Shown here: positions 11,430 to 21,680 of the stretch, piece after piece
How the letters are laid out: the number at the start of each line of letters is the position of its first letter
Numbering within the stretch: position 1 is the stretch's first letter
Origin: Cherax quadricarinatus
Taxonomy: Eukaryota > Arthropoda > Malacostraca > Decapoda > Parastacidae
Direction of reading: 5' to 3'
Assembly: GCF_038502225.1 (NCBI RefSeq)
Contig: NC_091372.1
Location: 10,317,290 to 10,381,289, forward strand
Length of the DNA: 64,000 nucleotides
Position numbers and translations under genes: made by a program
Notes under the pieces: model-generated
The model's database searches: none
What the model was told of the DNA's origin: nothing
What the model saw: only the letters and a program-made list of their open reading frames with translations

Positions 11430-11700
11430 AGCAAACCGGAAGTCAAGTCCTGATAGGTACGTTGAGAAGCCAATAAGTGTAAGGGGACCAAAACTCTTCA
11501 ACACCCTGGGTCGTCATGTTAGCTACACAGAGAACTCAACCAGTGTAAAGGGACCAAGACTTGTCATCCATACAGACTCTTTGATGTCTTTAAAAAGGAA
11601 CTTGACGTTTGCTCAAGTTAGCTGCTGATCAGCTGGGCTGTGGTGCATAATGTTGAAGTAGGTGCAGCAAACATTAATAGCCTGGTTGATCAGGTCACTA
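11430..11700 (+). pseudogene. Decayed 3' end of a LINE or related retroelement
   Basis: One plus-strand frame near 11475-11510 reads as SVRGPKLFNTLG and a later stretch includes FKKELD. This resembles the conserved C-terminal tail of LINE reverse transcriptase ORFs (arginine-glycine-proline-x-leucine-phenylalanine-asparagine, then FKxxLD). The end, GCCTGGTTGATCAGG, resembles the sequence next to the 79-bp insertion at 46303-46381. No catalytic region is present. Confidence 0.5.
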
Positions 11701-11717
11701 GCCTGACTGCAGGGTGT

Positions 11718-13990
11718 TTGAGTGTCTGAGTGAGTGTCTGAGTGTGTGTCTGAGTGAGTGTCTGAGTGAGTGTCTGAGTGAGTGTCTGAGTGTGTGTCTG
11801 AGTGTGTGTCTGAGTGTCTGAGTGAGTGAGTGAGTGTCTGAGTGTGTGTCTGAGTGCCTGAGTGTCTGAGTGTGTGTCTGAGTGCCTGAGTGTCTGAGTG
11901 TGTGTCTGAGTGTCTGAGCGAGTGTGAGTGTCTGAGTGTGTGTCTGAGTGTCTGAGCGAGTGTCTGAGTGTGTGTCTGTCTGAGCGAGTGTCTGAGTGTG
12001 TGTCTGTCTGAGCGAGTGTCTGAGTGAGTGTCTGAGTGTGTGTCTGAGTGAGTGTCTGAGTGTCTGAGCGAGTGTCTGAGTGAGTGTCTGAGTGAGTGTC
12101 TGAGCGAGTGTCTGAGCGAGTGTCTGAGTGTCTGAGTGAGTGTCTGAGCGAGTGTCTGAGCGAGTGTCTGAGTGAGTGTCTGAGTGAGTGTCTGAGTGAG
12201 TGTCTGAGTGAGTGTCCGAGCGAGTGTCTGAGCGAGTGTCTGAGCGAGTGTCTGAGTGAGTGTCTGAGTGAGTGTCTGAGCGAGTGTCTGAGCGAGTGTC
12301 GGAGCGAGTGTCTGAGCGAGTGTCTGAGCGAGTGTCTGAGCGAGTGTCTGAGCGAGTGTCTGAGTGAGTGTCTGAGTGAGTGTCTGAGTGAGTGTCTGAG
12401 TGAGTGTCTGAGTGAGTGTCTGAGCGAGTGTCTGAGTGAGTGTCTGAGCGAGTGTCTGAGCGAGTGTCTGAGTGAGTGTCTGAGCGAGTGTCTGAGCGAG
12501 TGTCTGAGCGAGTGTCTGAGCGAGTGTCTGAGCGAGTGTCTGAGCGAGTGTCTGAGTGAGTGTCTGAGCGAGTGTCTGAGTGAGTGTCTGAGTGAGTGTC
12601 TGAGCGAGTGTCTGAGTGAGTGTCTGAGCGAGTGTCTGAGCGAGTGTCTGAGCGAGTGTCTGAGTGTCTGAGCGAGTGTCTGAGCGAGTGTCTGAGTGAG
12701 TGTCTGAGCGAGTGTCTGAGCGAGTGTCTGAGTGAGTGTCTGAGCGAGTGTCTGAGTGAGTGTCTGAGCGAGTGTCTGAGCGAGTGTCTGAGCGAGTGTC
12801 TGAGTGTCTGAGCGAGTGTCTGAGCGAGTGTCTGAGTGAGTGTCTGAGCGAGTGTCTGAGTGAGTGTCTGAGTGAGTGTCTGAGCGAGTGTCTGAGTGAG
12901 TGTCTGAGCGAGTGTCTGAGCGAGTGTCTGAGTGAGTGTCTGAGCGAGTGTCTGAGCGAGTGTCTGAGTGAGTGTCTGAGCGAGTGTCTGAGCGAGTGTC
13001 TGAGTGAGTGTCTGAGCGAGTGTCTGAGTGAGTGTCTGAGTGAGTGTCTGAGCGAGTGTCTGAGCGAGTGTCTGAGTGAGTGTCTGAGTGAGTGTCTGAG
13101 CGAGTGTCTGAGTGAGTGTCTGAGCGAGTGTCTGAGCGAGTGTCTGAGTGAGTGTCTGAGCGAGTGTCTGAGCGAGTGTCTGAGTGAGTGTCTGAGCGAG
13201 TGTCTGAGTGAGTGTCTGAGTGAGTGTCTGAGTGAGTGTCTGAGTGAGTGTCTGAGCGAGTGTCTGAGTGAGTGTCTGAGTGAGTGTCTGAGTGAGTGTC
13301 TGAGCGAGTGTCTGAGTGAGTGTCTGAGTGAGTGTCTGAGCGAGTGTCTGAGTGAGTGTCTGAGCGAGTGTCTGAGCGAGTGTCTGAGTGAGTGTCTGAG
13401 CGAGTGTCTGAGTGTCTGAGTGAGTGTCTGAGTGAGTGTCTGAGTGAGTGTCTGAGCGAGTGTCTGAGTGAGTGTCTGAGCGAGTGTCTGAGTGAGTGTC
13501 TGAGCGAGTGTCTGAGCGAGTGTCTGAGCGAGTGTCTGAGTGAGTGTCTGAGCGAGTGTCTGAGCGAGTGTCTGAGCGAGTGTCTGAGCGAGTGTCTGAG
13601 CGAGTGTCTGAGAGAGTGTCTGAGTGAGTGTCTGAGAGAGTGTCTGAGCGAGTGTCTGAGTGAGTGTCTGAGCGAGTGTCTGAGCGAGTGTCTGAGCGAG
13701 TGTCTGAGCGAGTGTCTGAGCGAGTGTCTGAGTGAGTGTCTGAGTGAGTGTCTGAGTGAGTGTCTGAGCGAGTGTCTGAGCGAGTGTCTGAGTGAGTGTC
13801 TGAGCGAGTGTCTGAGCGAGTGTCTGAGCGAGTGTCTGAGCGAGTGTCTGAGCGAGTGTCTGAGTGAGTGTCTGAGCGAGTGTCTGAGCGAGTGTCTGAG
13901 CGAGTGTCTGAGCGAGTGTCTGAGTGAGTGTCTGAGTGAGTGTCTGAGTGAGTGTCTGAGCGAGTGTCTGAGCGAGTGTCTGAGTGTCTG
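11718..13990. repeat. 12-bp tandem array (TGAGYGAGTGTC)n
   Basis: About 2.3 kb of TGAGTGAGTGTC and TGAGCGAGTGTC units. The left end (11718-12060) is disordered, with 8-, 12- and 14-base units, and the right part is regular. The T/C alternation at one position gives long readable LSEC repeats on the plus strand, interrupted where a unit loses four bases (near 12660, 12800 and 13410). Not coding. Confidence 0.95.
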
Positions 13991-14052
13991 GGGTCTACTC
14001 TGAGCTCAGTATTTAGTTTAAGACAAGACTTGAAGAACGTGTATTACCTGTT

Positions 14053-14054
<2 letters not shown>

Positions 14055-14144
<90 letters not shown>

Positions 14145-14152
14145 TATGTGTG
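14055..14152. repeat. (TG)n microsatellite, tail of the adjacent LINE copy
   Basis: About 45 TG dinucleotides directly next to the family A 3' end (ACTCACCTAATTGTGGTTGC, minus strand). The family ends in an AC/TG simple tail at every complete 3' end seen here, so this is an expanded LINE tail rather than an unrelated microsatellite. Confidence 0.9.
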
Positions 14153-15672
14153 TACTCACCTAATTGTGGTTGCAGGGGTCGATTCACAGCTCCTGGCTCC
14201 GCCTCTTCGTTGGTCGCTACTAGGTCCACTCTCTCCCTGCACCATGAACTTCATCATACCTCTTTTTAAAGCTATGTATGGATCCTGCCTCCACTATATC
14301 ACTCTCCAGATTTTTCCACTTCCTGACAACTCTATGGCTGAAGAAATACTTCCTAACATCTCTGTGACTCATACGAGTCTTCAACTTCCAGTTGTGTCCC
14401 CTTCCTGTGTCACATCTCTGGAGCATTCTGTCCCTATCCATCTTGTCAATTCCTCTTAGCATTTTATATGTCGTTATCATGTCCCCCCTATCTCTCCTGT
14501 CCTCCAGTGTCAGGTCGATTTCCCTTAACCTCTCCTCGTAGGACATATCCCTTAGGTCCGGGACTAGTCTTGCTGCAAATCTTTTCATTTTCTTTAATTT
14601 CTTGACGTGTTTGACAAGGTATGGGTTTCATACTGGTGCCGCATACTCCAGTATGGGCGTGACGCACACGGTGTTCAGAGTCCTGAATGATTCCTTACTA
14701 AGGTGTCGGAACGCTATTCTCAGGTTTGCCAGGCGCTCATATGCTGCAGCAGTTATTTAGTTGATGTGCCTCGGATGTGCTCGGTATTATACTCACCCCA
14801 AAATATTTTTCCTTGTGTGAGGTTTGCAGCCCTTGGTCCCCTAGCCTGTACTCCGTATGAGGTCTTTGACCTTCCCCAATCTTCATGATTTTGCCCTTGG
14901 TGGGGTTAAACTCCAGGAGCCAGTTGCTGGACCAGGCCTGCAGCCTGTCCAGACCTTTCTAGTCCTGCCTGATCCTCAACCGTTTGAATTTATCTCAATC
15001 TATCTCTTCCGTTATGTCATTTACATATACCAAAAACAGCATCGGTCCTAGGACTGATCCTTGTGGAACCCCGCTGGTCACAGCCGCTCAGTCTAACACC
15101 TTGTCACGTACCATCACTCGTTGTTTCCTTCCTGTCAGGTAGTCTCTGATCCACTGCAGTGCCTCTTCTGTCTACTCCTCTAGCTTTTGCACTAATCTCT
15201 TTTGCGGAACTCTTTCGAAGGCCTTCTTGCAATCCAGAAAAATGGAGTCTACTCCCCCCTCTCTCTCCTTCTTACTTCTGTCACCTCGTCGTAAAACTCC
15301 AGTAGGTTTGTGATACAGGATTTCCCTTCCCTGAACCCACGCTGGTCGTCGTATATAAGCTCACCCCTTTCTAGGTGATCTGCCACCCTTCTGATAATCT
15401 TCTCCATGACTTTGCATACTATACATGTCAGTGACACTGGTCTGTAGTTTTTTGTCGCCTGTCTTTCTCCTTTCTTAAAGATTGGGACCACATTTGCTGT
15501 CTTCCACATCTCAGGTAGTTGCCTTGCTTCGATAATGTTGAAGATTGTTGTTAGTGGCACACACAGTGCCTCTGTTCCCTCTCTCAGGACCTCTGGATAG
15601 ATGTCTGGTCCCTCTGCCTTTGAGGTATCTAGTTCACTTAGCAGTTTCTTCACCTCCTCCTCGGTTGTGTAT
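14153..15672 (-). pseudogene. LINE family A copy, minus strand, 5'-truncated and degraded
   Basis: Reads on the minus strand from just upstream of the RT domain (about 15672, equivalent to 2299 in the first copy) to the 3' end at about 14153. Readable parts are 15827-15249 on the minus strand (with KTANVVPIFKKGE, NYRPVSLT and QRGFREGKSC; the part above 15672 belongs to the next feature) and 14588-14220 (RGDMITTYKMLRGID and FFSHRVV). The GVPQGS block survives near 15050-15085. The FADD catalytic block is deleted: the minus-strand sequence passes from the GDITEEI-equivalent region near 15005 directly to GGATCAGGCAGGAC. Several frameshifts are present. It is dead as an enzyme. Confidence 0.85.
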
Positions 15673-15675
15673 AGG

Positions 15676-15850
15676 GTACACCAACAAGTGCTGGACACAC
15701 TACACACAACTGAGGTGAAGAGGTTAAGTGAACTAGATACCCCAGAGGCGGTAGGACGAGACATCTCTCCGTGAGTCCTGAGAGAGGGAGCAGAGGCACT
15801 GTGTGTGCCACTAACAACAATCTTCAACGCATTATCGAAACAGGGCGGGT
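15676..15850 (+). pseudogene. Inverted LINE family A fragment
   Basis: Plus-strand segment equivalent to about 2262-2448 of the first copy, starting GGTACACCAACAAGTGCTGG. It abuts the minus-strand copy head-to-head and overlaps it in element coordinates by about 150 bases, giving a foldback. Both halves share the subfamily-specific GAGGCACTGTGTGTGCCAC, so they come from the same subfamily. It contains an in-frame stop (TCTCCGTGAGTCC). Confidence 0.8.
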
Positions 15851-15853
15851 TCC

Positions 15854-16017
15854 TGTGTGTGTGTGTGTGTGTGTGTGTTCACCTATTTGTGGTTGCAGGG
15901 GTCGATTCATAGCTCCTGGCCCCGCCTTTCACTGATTGCTACTAGATTCTGTCTCTCCCTACTCCATGAGCTTTATCAAACCTCATCTTAAAACTATGTA
16001 TGGTTCCTGCCTCCACT

Positions 16018-16050
<33 letters not shown>

Positions 16051-16125
16051 AATATACAGAAGACTGGACAGGAACGCTAACCTTGGTCCTGATACACAGC
16101 AGATCCAGAACAGAGAGAGAGCGAG

Positions 16126-16178
<53 letters not shown>

Positions 16179-16252
16179 TATTTCACACTAGGAGAGACAT
16201 AAACAAGGCAGCAGCAGCATGACTGTAGCATGAACACAAACCTCAAGGTCGG

Positions 16253-16287
<35 letters not shown>
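15854..16287 (-). mobile_element. Short LINE family A 3' end between TG, GA and CA microsatellites
   Basis: Bases 15879-16019 hold about 140 bases of the family A 3' end on the minus strand (ACCTATTTGTGGTTGCAGGG through CTGCCTCCACTACG), bounded by TG runs at 15854-15877 and 16018-16048. Further right are a GA run (about 16110-16173) and a CA run (16253-16286). Bases 16288-16515 are a plain spacer in which I see nothing. Confidence 0.8.
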
Positions 16288-16288
<1 letters not shown>

Positions 16289-16515
16289 TACATAGTACCT
16301 TCCTTGATGCCGCTTACCTCTAACACCACATTCCCTTAATACCACTTTCCCTTATAATATTGATGCTGGTGATGACCAGGAGTATTAATTGATAACCGAC
16401 TAGTCAGCCATCAATGTCAATGTTGATCTTCTTGTCACAGATTTCATAATAAGTCATCAACTCTTTCCCCATTGTCTTCTCACATCTCTGCTAGTCTAGT
16501 GTGTTCCTCTTGTCT

Positions 16516-18667
16516 TTACCTCCTGGAAAACACAGGACCTGTTGTCTTTGCCTCCTGGAAAACACAGGACCTATTGTCTTTGCCTCCTGGAAAACACAGG
16601 ACCTATTGTCTTTGCCTCCTGGAAAACACAGGACCCGTTGTCTTTGCCTCCTGGAAAACACAGGACCCGTTGTCTTTGCCTCCTGGAAAACACAGGACCT
16701 GTTGTCTTTGCCTCCTGGAAAACACAGGAAATGTTGTCTTTGCCTCCTGGAAAACACAGGAAATGTTGTCTTTGCCTCCTGGAAAACACAGGACCTGTTG
16801 TCTTTGCCTCCTGGAAAACACAGGACCTGTTGTCTTTGCCTCCTGGAAAACACAGGACCTGTTGTCTTTGCCTCCTGGAAAACACAGGACCTGTTGTCTT
16901 TGCCTCCTGGAAAACGCAGGACCTGTTGTCTTTGCCTCCTGGAAAACACAGGACCTGTTGTCTTTGCCTCCTGGAAAACACAGGACCCGTTGTCTTTGCC
17001 TCCTGGAAAACACAGGACCCGTTGTCTTTGCCTCCTGGAAAACACAGGACCCGTTGTCTTTGCCTCCTGGAAAACACAGGACCTGTTGTCTTTGCCTCCT
17101 GGAAAACACAGGACCTGTTGTCTTTGCCTCCTGGAAAACACAGGACCTGTTGTCTTTGCCTCCTGGAAAACACAGGACCTGTTGTCTTTGCCTCCTGGAA
17201 AACACAGGACCTGTTGTCTTTGCCTCCTGGAAAACACAGGACCTGTTGTCTTTGCCTCCTGGAAAACACAGGACCTGTTGTCTTTGCCTCCTGGAAAACA
17301 CAGGACCTGTTGTCTTTGCCTCCTGGAAAACACAGGACCTGTTGTCTTTGCCTCCTGGAAAACACAGGACCTGTTGTCTTTGCCTCCTGGAAAACACAGG
17401 ACCTGTTGTCTTTGCCTCCTGGAAAACACAGGACCTGTTGTCTTTGCCTCCTGGAAAACACAGGACCTGTTGTCTTTGCCTCCTGGAAAACACAGGACCT
17501 GTTGTCTTTGCCTCCTGGAAAACACAGGACCTGTTGTCTTTGCCTCCTGGAAAACACAGGACCTGTTGTCTTTGCCTCCTGGAAAACACAGGACCTGTTG
17601 TCTTTGCCTCCTGGAAAACACAGGACCTGTTGTCTTTGCCTCCTGGAAAACACAGGACCTGTTGTCTTTGCCTCCTGGAAAACACAGGACCTGTTGTCTT
17701 TGCCTCCTGGAAAACACAGGACCTGTTGTCTTTGCCTCCTGGAAAACACAGGACCCGTTGTCTTTGCCTCCTGGAAAACACAGAACCTGTTGTCTTTGCC
17801 TCCTGGAAAACACAGGACCTGTTGTCTTTGCCTCCTGGAAAACACAGAACCTGTTGTCTTTGCCTCCTGGAAAACACAGGACCTGTTGTCTTTGCCTCCT
17901 GTAAAACACAGGACCTGTTGTCTTTGCCTCCTGGAAAACACAGAACCTGTTGTCTTTGCCTCCTGGAAAACACAGGACCTGTTGTCTTTGCCTCCTGGAA
18001 AACACAGAACCTGTTGTCTTTTCCTCCTGGAAAACACAGGACCCGTTGTCTTTGCCTCCTGGAAAACACAGAACCTGTTGTCTTTGCCTCCTGGAAAACA
18101 CAGGACCTGTTGTCTTTGCCTCCTGGAAAACACAGAACCTGTTGTCTTTGCCTCCTGGAAAACACAGGACCTGTTGTCTTTGCCTCCTGTAAAACACAGG
18201 ACCTGTTGTCTTTGCCTCCTGGAAAACACAGGACCTGTTGTCTTTGCCTCCTGGAAAACACAGAACCTGTTGTCTTTTCCTCCTGGAAAACACAGGACCC
18301 GTTGTCTTTGCCTCCTGGAAAACACAGAACCTGTTGTCTTTGCCTCCTGGAAAACACAGGACCTGTTGTCTTTGCCTCCTGGAAAACACAGAACCTGTTG
18401 TCTTTGCCTCCTGGAAAACACAGGACCTGTTGTCTTTGCCTCCTGTAAAACACAGGACCTGTTGTCTTTGCCTCCTGGAAAACACAGGACCTGTTGTCTT
18501 TGCCTCCTGGAAAACACAGGACCTGTTGTCTTTGCCTCCTGGAAAACACAGGACCTGTTGTCTTTGCCTCCTGGAAAACACAGGACCTGTTGTCTTTGCC
18601 TCCTGGAAAACACAGGACCTGTTGTCTTTGCCTCCTGGAAAACACAGGACCTGTTGTCTTTGCCTCT
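16516..18667. repeat. 32-bp tandem array open in all six frames, about 67 copies
   Basis: Monomer CCTCCTGGAAAACACAGGAC followed by CTGTTGTCTTTG. Variants are ACCTG/ACCCG, GGACC/GAACC, and CTGG/CTGT. The monomer holds no TAA, TAG or TGA on either strand in any phase, and 32 is not a multiple of three, so every frame stays open for about 2 kb. Six mutually overlapping readings with no bias argue against a gene. Blocks of variant order repeat at about 17750-18130 and 18090-18450, a sign of segmental duplication within the array. Confidence 0.96.
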
Positions 18668-18823
18668 TGGTACCTACTTACTGTTAGGTGAACACTGACA
18701 GCAGGTGTAAGGTGATCAACACCCAGGTACCTACTTACTGTCAGGTGAACACTGACAGCAGGTGTAAGGTGACCAACACCCAGGTACCTCCTTACTGTCA
18801 GGTGAACACTGACAGCAGGTGTA
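18668..18823. repeat. Diverged 57-bp SINE-derived monomers, left block
   Basis: Nearly three monomers with GGTACCTACTTACTG and GTGAACACTGACAGCAGGTG. Same period and layout as the 6958-11259 array but a separate subfamily (ACACCCAGG instead of ACGCCCAGG). Abuts the 32-bp array on the left and is cut by the palindrome on the right. Confidence 0.9.
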
Positions 18824-18860
18824 AGGTAAGACACATATGCAACAGTTAGGTATCTTTATT

Positions 18861-18899
18861 TCGAAACGTTTCGCCTACACAGTAGGCTTCTTCAGTCGA
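18861..18899 (-). ncRNA. Minimal hammerhead ribozyme motif, minus strand
   Basis: Exact mirror of the plus-strand motif in the other arm of the palindrome: CTGAAGA, a six-pair helix II with TGT loop, GAAA, CGTT and a four-pair TCGA helix I. A transcript from either strand therefore carries one sense motif and one antisense motif. Confidence 0.6.
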
Positions 18900-19159
18900 G
18901 TACAGAAAGGTTGATAGAAGCAGAAGATACTTGAAGACGATGTAATCAGTCCATCACCCTTAAAGTTTTGAGGTGGTCAGTCCCTCAGTCTGGAGAAGAG
19001 CATTGTTCCGTTGTCTGAAACAATATTGTTTCATATTGTTTCAGACAACGGAACAATGCTCTTCTCCAGACTGAGGGATTGACCACCTCAAAACTTTAAG
19101 GGTGATGGACTGATTACATCGTCTTCAAGTATCTTCTGCTTCTATCAACCTTTCTGTAC

Positions 19160-19198
19160 TCGACTGAAGAAGCCTACTGTGTAGGCGAAACGTTTCGA
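19160..19198 (+). ncRNA. Minimal hammerhead ribozyme motif, plus strand
   Basis: Seen in order: helix I 5' strand TCGA (19160-19163), core CTGAAGA (19164-19170), one extra A, helix II GCCTAC/GTAGGC (19172-19177/19181-19186) with a TGT loop, core GAAA (19187-19190), a two-pair helix III CG flanked by the A-U pair (ACGT), cleavage-site T at 19194, then helix I 3' strand TCGA (19195-19198). All four arms of the consensus are satisfied except the extra A before helix II. A helix III this short normally works only as a dimer. Activity is inferred. Confidence 0.6.
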
Positions 19199-19270
19199 AA
19201 TAAAGATACCTAACTGTTGCATATGTGTCTTACCTAACAATCTGTAGGTATTTCATACCATTTTAATGTT

Positions 19271-19443
19271 CAGCAGGTGTAAGGTGACCAACACCCAGGT
19301 ACCTACTTACTGTCAGGTGAACACTGACAGCAGGTGTAAGGTGACCAACACCCAGGTACCTACTTACTGTTAGGTGAACACTGACAGCAGGTGTAAGGTG
19401 ACCAACACCCAGGTACCTACTTACTGTTAGGTGAACACTGACA
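19271..19443. repeat. Diverged 57-bp SINE-derived monomers, right block
   Basis: Three monomers of the same subfamily as 18668-18823 (CAGCAGGTGTAAGGTGACCA), resuming after the palindrome. Bases 19236-19270 are a short AT-rich joint. Bases 19444-19507 are unique. Confidence 0.9.
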
Positions 19444-19507
19444 GCTAATGCTGCAGCACTCAGAATTATTCTTGGTTGTACTTCACTTATAAATGTTCTT
19501 AATATAA

Positions 19508-20515
19508 GGTGCCTGGTATTCCTGGTATCATTACTATCCACGTGCCTGGTATTCCTGGTATCATTACTATCAAGGTGCCTGGTATTCCTGGTATCATTAC
19601 TATCAAGGTGCCTGGTATTCCTGGTATCATTACTATCAAGGTGCCTGGTATTCCTGGTATCATTACTATCAAGGTGCCTGGTATTCCTGGTACCATTACT
19701 ATCAAGGTGCCTGGTATTCCTGGTATCATTACTATCAAGGTGCCTGGTATTCCTGGTATCATTACTATCAAGGTGCCTGGTATTCCTGGTATCATTACTA
19801 TCAAGGTGCCTGGTATTCCTGGTATCATTACTATCAAGGTGCCTGGTATTCCTGGTATCATTACTATCAAGGTGCCTGGTATTCCTGGTATCATTACTAT
19901 CAAGGTGCATGGTATTCCTGGTATCATTACTATCAAGGTGCCTGGTATTCCTGGTATCATTACTATCAAGGTGCCTGGTATTCCTGGTATCATTTCTATC
20001 AAGGTGCCTGGTATTCCTGGTATCATTTCTATCAAGGTGCCTGGTATTCCTGGTATCATTACTATCAAGGTGCCTGGTATTCCTGGTATCATTACTATCA
20101 AGGTGCCTGGTATTCCTGGTATCATTACTATCAAGGTGCCTGGTATTCCTGGTATCATTTCTATCAAGGTGCCTGGTATTCCTGGTATCATTACTATCAA
20201 GGTGCCTGGTATTCCTGGTATTACTATCAAGGTGCCTGGTATTCCTGGTATCATTACTATCAAGGTGCCTGGTATTCCTGGTATCATTACTATCAAGGTA
20301 CTAAATATAAGGTGGTTGATATTCCTGGTATCATTACTATCAAGGTACCTGGTATTCCTGGTATCATTACTATCAAGGTGCCTGGTATTCCTGGTATCAT
20401 TACTATCAAGGTACCTGGTATTCCTGGTATCATTACTATCAAGGTACCTGGTATTCCTGGTATCATTACTATCAAGGTACTAAATATAAGGTGGTTGATA
20501 TTCCTGGTATCAGTG
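19508..20515. repeat. 33-bp tandem array, about 30 copies
   Basis: Monomer contains GCCTGGTATTCCTGGTATCA then TTACTATCAAGGT. The period is divisible by three, so both strands read as 11-residue repeats (VPGIPGIITIK on the plus strand). Two variant joints containing ACTAAATATAAGGTGGTTGA occur near 20300 and 20480. One copy (about 20215) lacks three bases. Not a gene. Confidence 0.95.
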
Positions 20516-20587
20516 ATACCTGATCTCTGTTCTTGGTATTAAAATATACAGAAATAAGACAGACTCTGTTACGATAAATCTTTATAA

Positions 20588-20970
20588 ACGACCAGACGTA
20601 AACACTGACGTAAATACTGAGATAAACCCTGACGTAAACACTGACGTAAATACTGAGATAAACCCTGACGTAAACACTGACGTAAATACTGAGATAAACA
20701 CTGACGTAAACACTGACGTAAATACTGAGATAAACACTGACGTAAATACTGAGATAAGCACTGACGTAAACACTGACGTAAACACTGACGTAAATACTGA
20801 GATAAACACTGACGTAAACACTGACGTAAACACTGAGATAAACACTGACGTAAACACTGACGTAAATACTGAGATAAACACTGACGTAAACACTGACGTA
20901 AATACTGAGATAAACACTGACGTAAATACTGAGATAAACACTGACGTAAATACTGAGATAAACACTGACC
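20588..20970. repeat. 12-bp tandem array (GACGTAAACACT / GAGATAAACACT)
   Basis: Two 12-mers, GACGTAAAYACT and GAGATAAACACT, alternate in irregular blocks. Nearly every unit contains RTAAACA or GTAAATA and every GAC unit contains TGACGTAA. Bases 20516-20587 to the left and 20971-21008 to the right are short unique joints. Confidence 0.93.
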
Positions 20971-21008
20971 TACGTTTTACACTTTCCAAGAACTGTAGAC
21001 AACAAGAG

Positions 21009-21680
21009 CATTTCGCCCTCCATGGATGCAACTTTTCGCCCTCCATGGATGCAACATTTCGCCCTCCATGGATGCAACATTTCGCCCTCCATGGATGCAA
21101 CATTTCGCCCTCCATGGATGCAACATTTCACCCTCCATGGATGCAACATTTCGTCCTCCATAGATGCAACATTTCACCCTCCATGGATGCAACATTTCGT
21201 CCTCCATAGATGCAACATTTCACCCTCCATGGATGCAACATATCGTCCTCCATAGATGCAACATTTCACCCTCCATGGATGCAACATTTCGTCCTCCATA
21301 GATGCAACATTTCACCCTCCATGGATGCAACATTTCGTCCTCCATAGATGCAACATTTCGTCCTCCACAGATGCAACATTTCACCCTCCATAGATGCAAC
21401 ATTTCACCCTCCATGGATGCAACATTTCGTCCTCCATAGATGCAACATTTCACCCTCCATGGATGCAACATTTCGTCCTCCATAGATGCAACATTTCACC
21501 CTCCATGGATGCAACATTTCGTCCTCCATAGATGCAACATTTCACCCTCCATGGATGCAACATTTCGTCCTCCATAGATGCAACATTTCACCCTCCATGG
21601 ATGCAACATTTCGTCCTCCATAGATGCAACATTTCACCCTCCATGGATGCAACATTTCGTCCTCCATAGATGCAACATTT
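21009..21680. repeat. 23-bp array that becomes a 46-bp higher-order array
   Basis: Monomer CCTCCATGGATGCAACATTT plus three variable bases. From 21009 to about 21120 all units are alike (CGC start). After that two variants alternate, one with CACCCTCCATGG and one with CGTCCTCCATAG, making a 46-bp repeat. It joins the next array without a gap. Confidence 0.95.

Larger units (their letters stand above)
18824..19235. mobile_element. Near-perfect palindrome (2 x 203 bp, 6-nt spacer), Penelope-type terminal module
   Basis: Arm 18824-19026 is the reverse complement of 19033-19235 with no net indel; the only mismatch I found is in CCCTCAGTCTGG against its partner at about 19078. Both outer ends read AGGTAAGACACATATGCAAC from outside in. 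Each arm holds a hammerhead-like core (GAAGAAGCC...GGCGAAACGTTTCG). No protein frame is present, so it is non-autonomous. Hammerhead motifs of this compact kind are known from Penelope-like retroelements; membership here is inferred. It splits the 57-bp block. Confidence 0.85.

Noticed and set aside
12096..14003. (LSEC)n repeat protein resembling a cysteine-rich secreted protein
   Set aside because: It is a simple 12-bp repeat, with frame breaks at each shortened unit and no signal peptide.
16472..18834. Six overlapping reading frames of 450-740 codons
   Set aside because: All six frames are open because the 32-bp monomer lacks stops on both strands; no frame is favoured.
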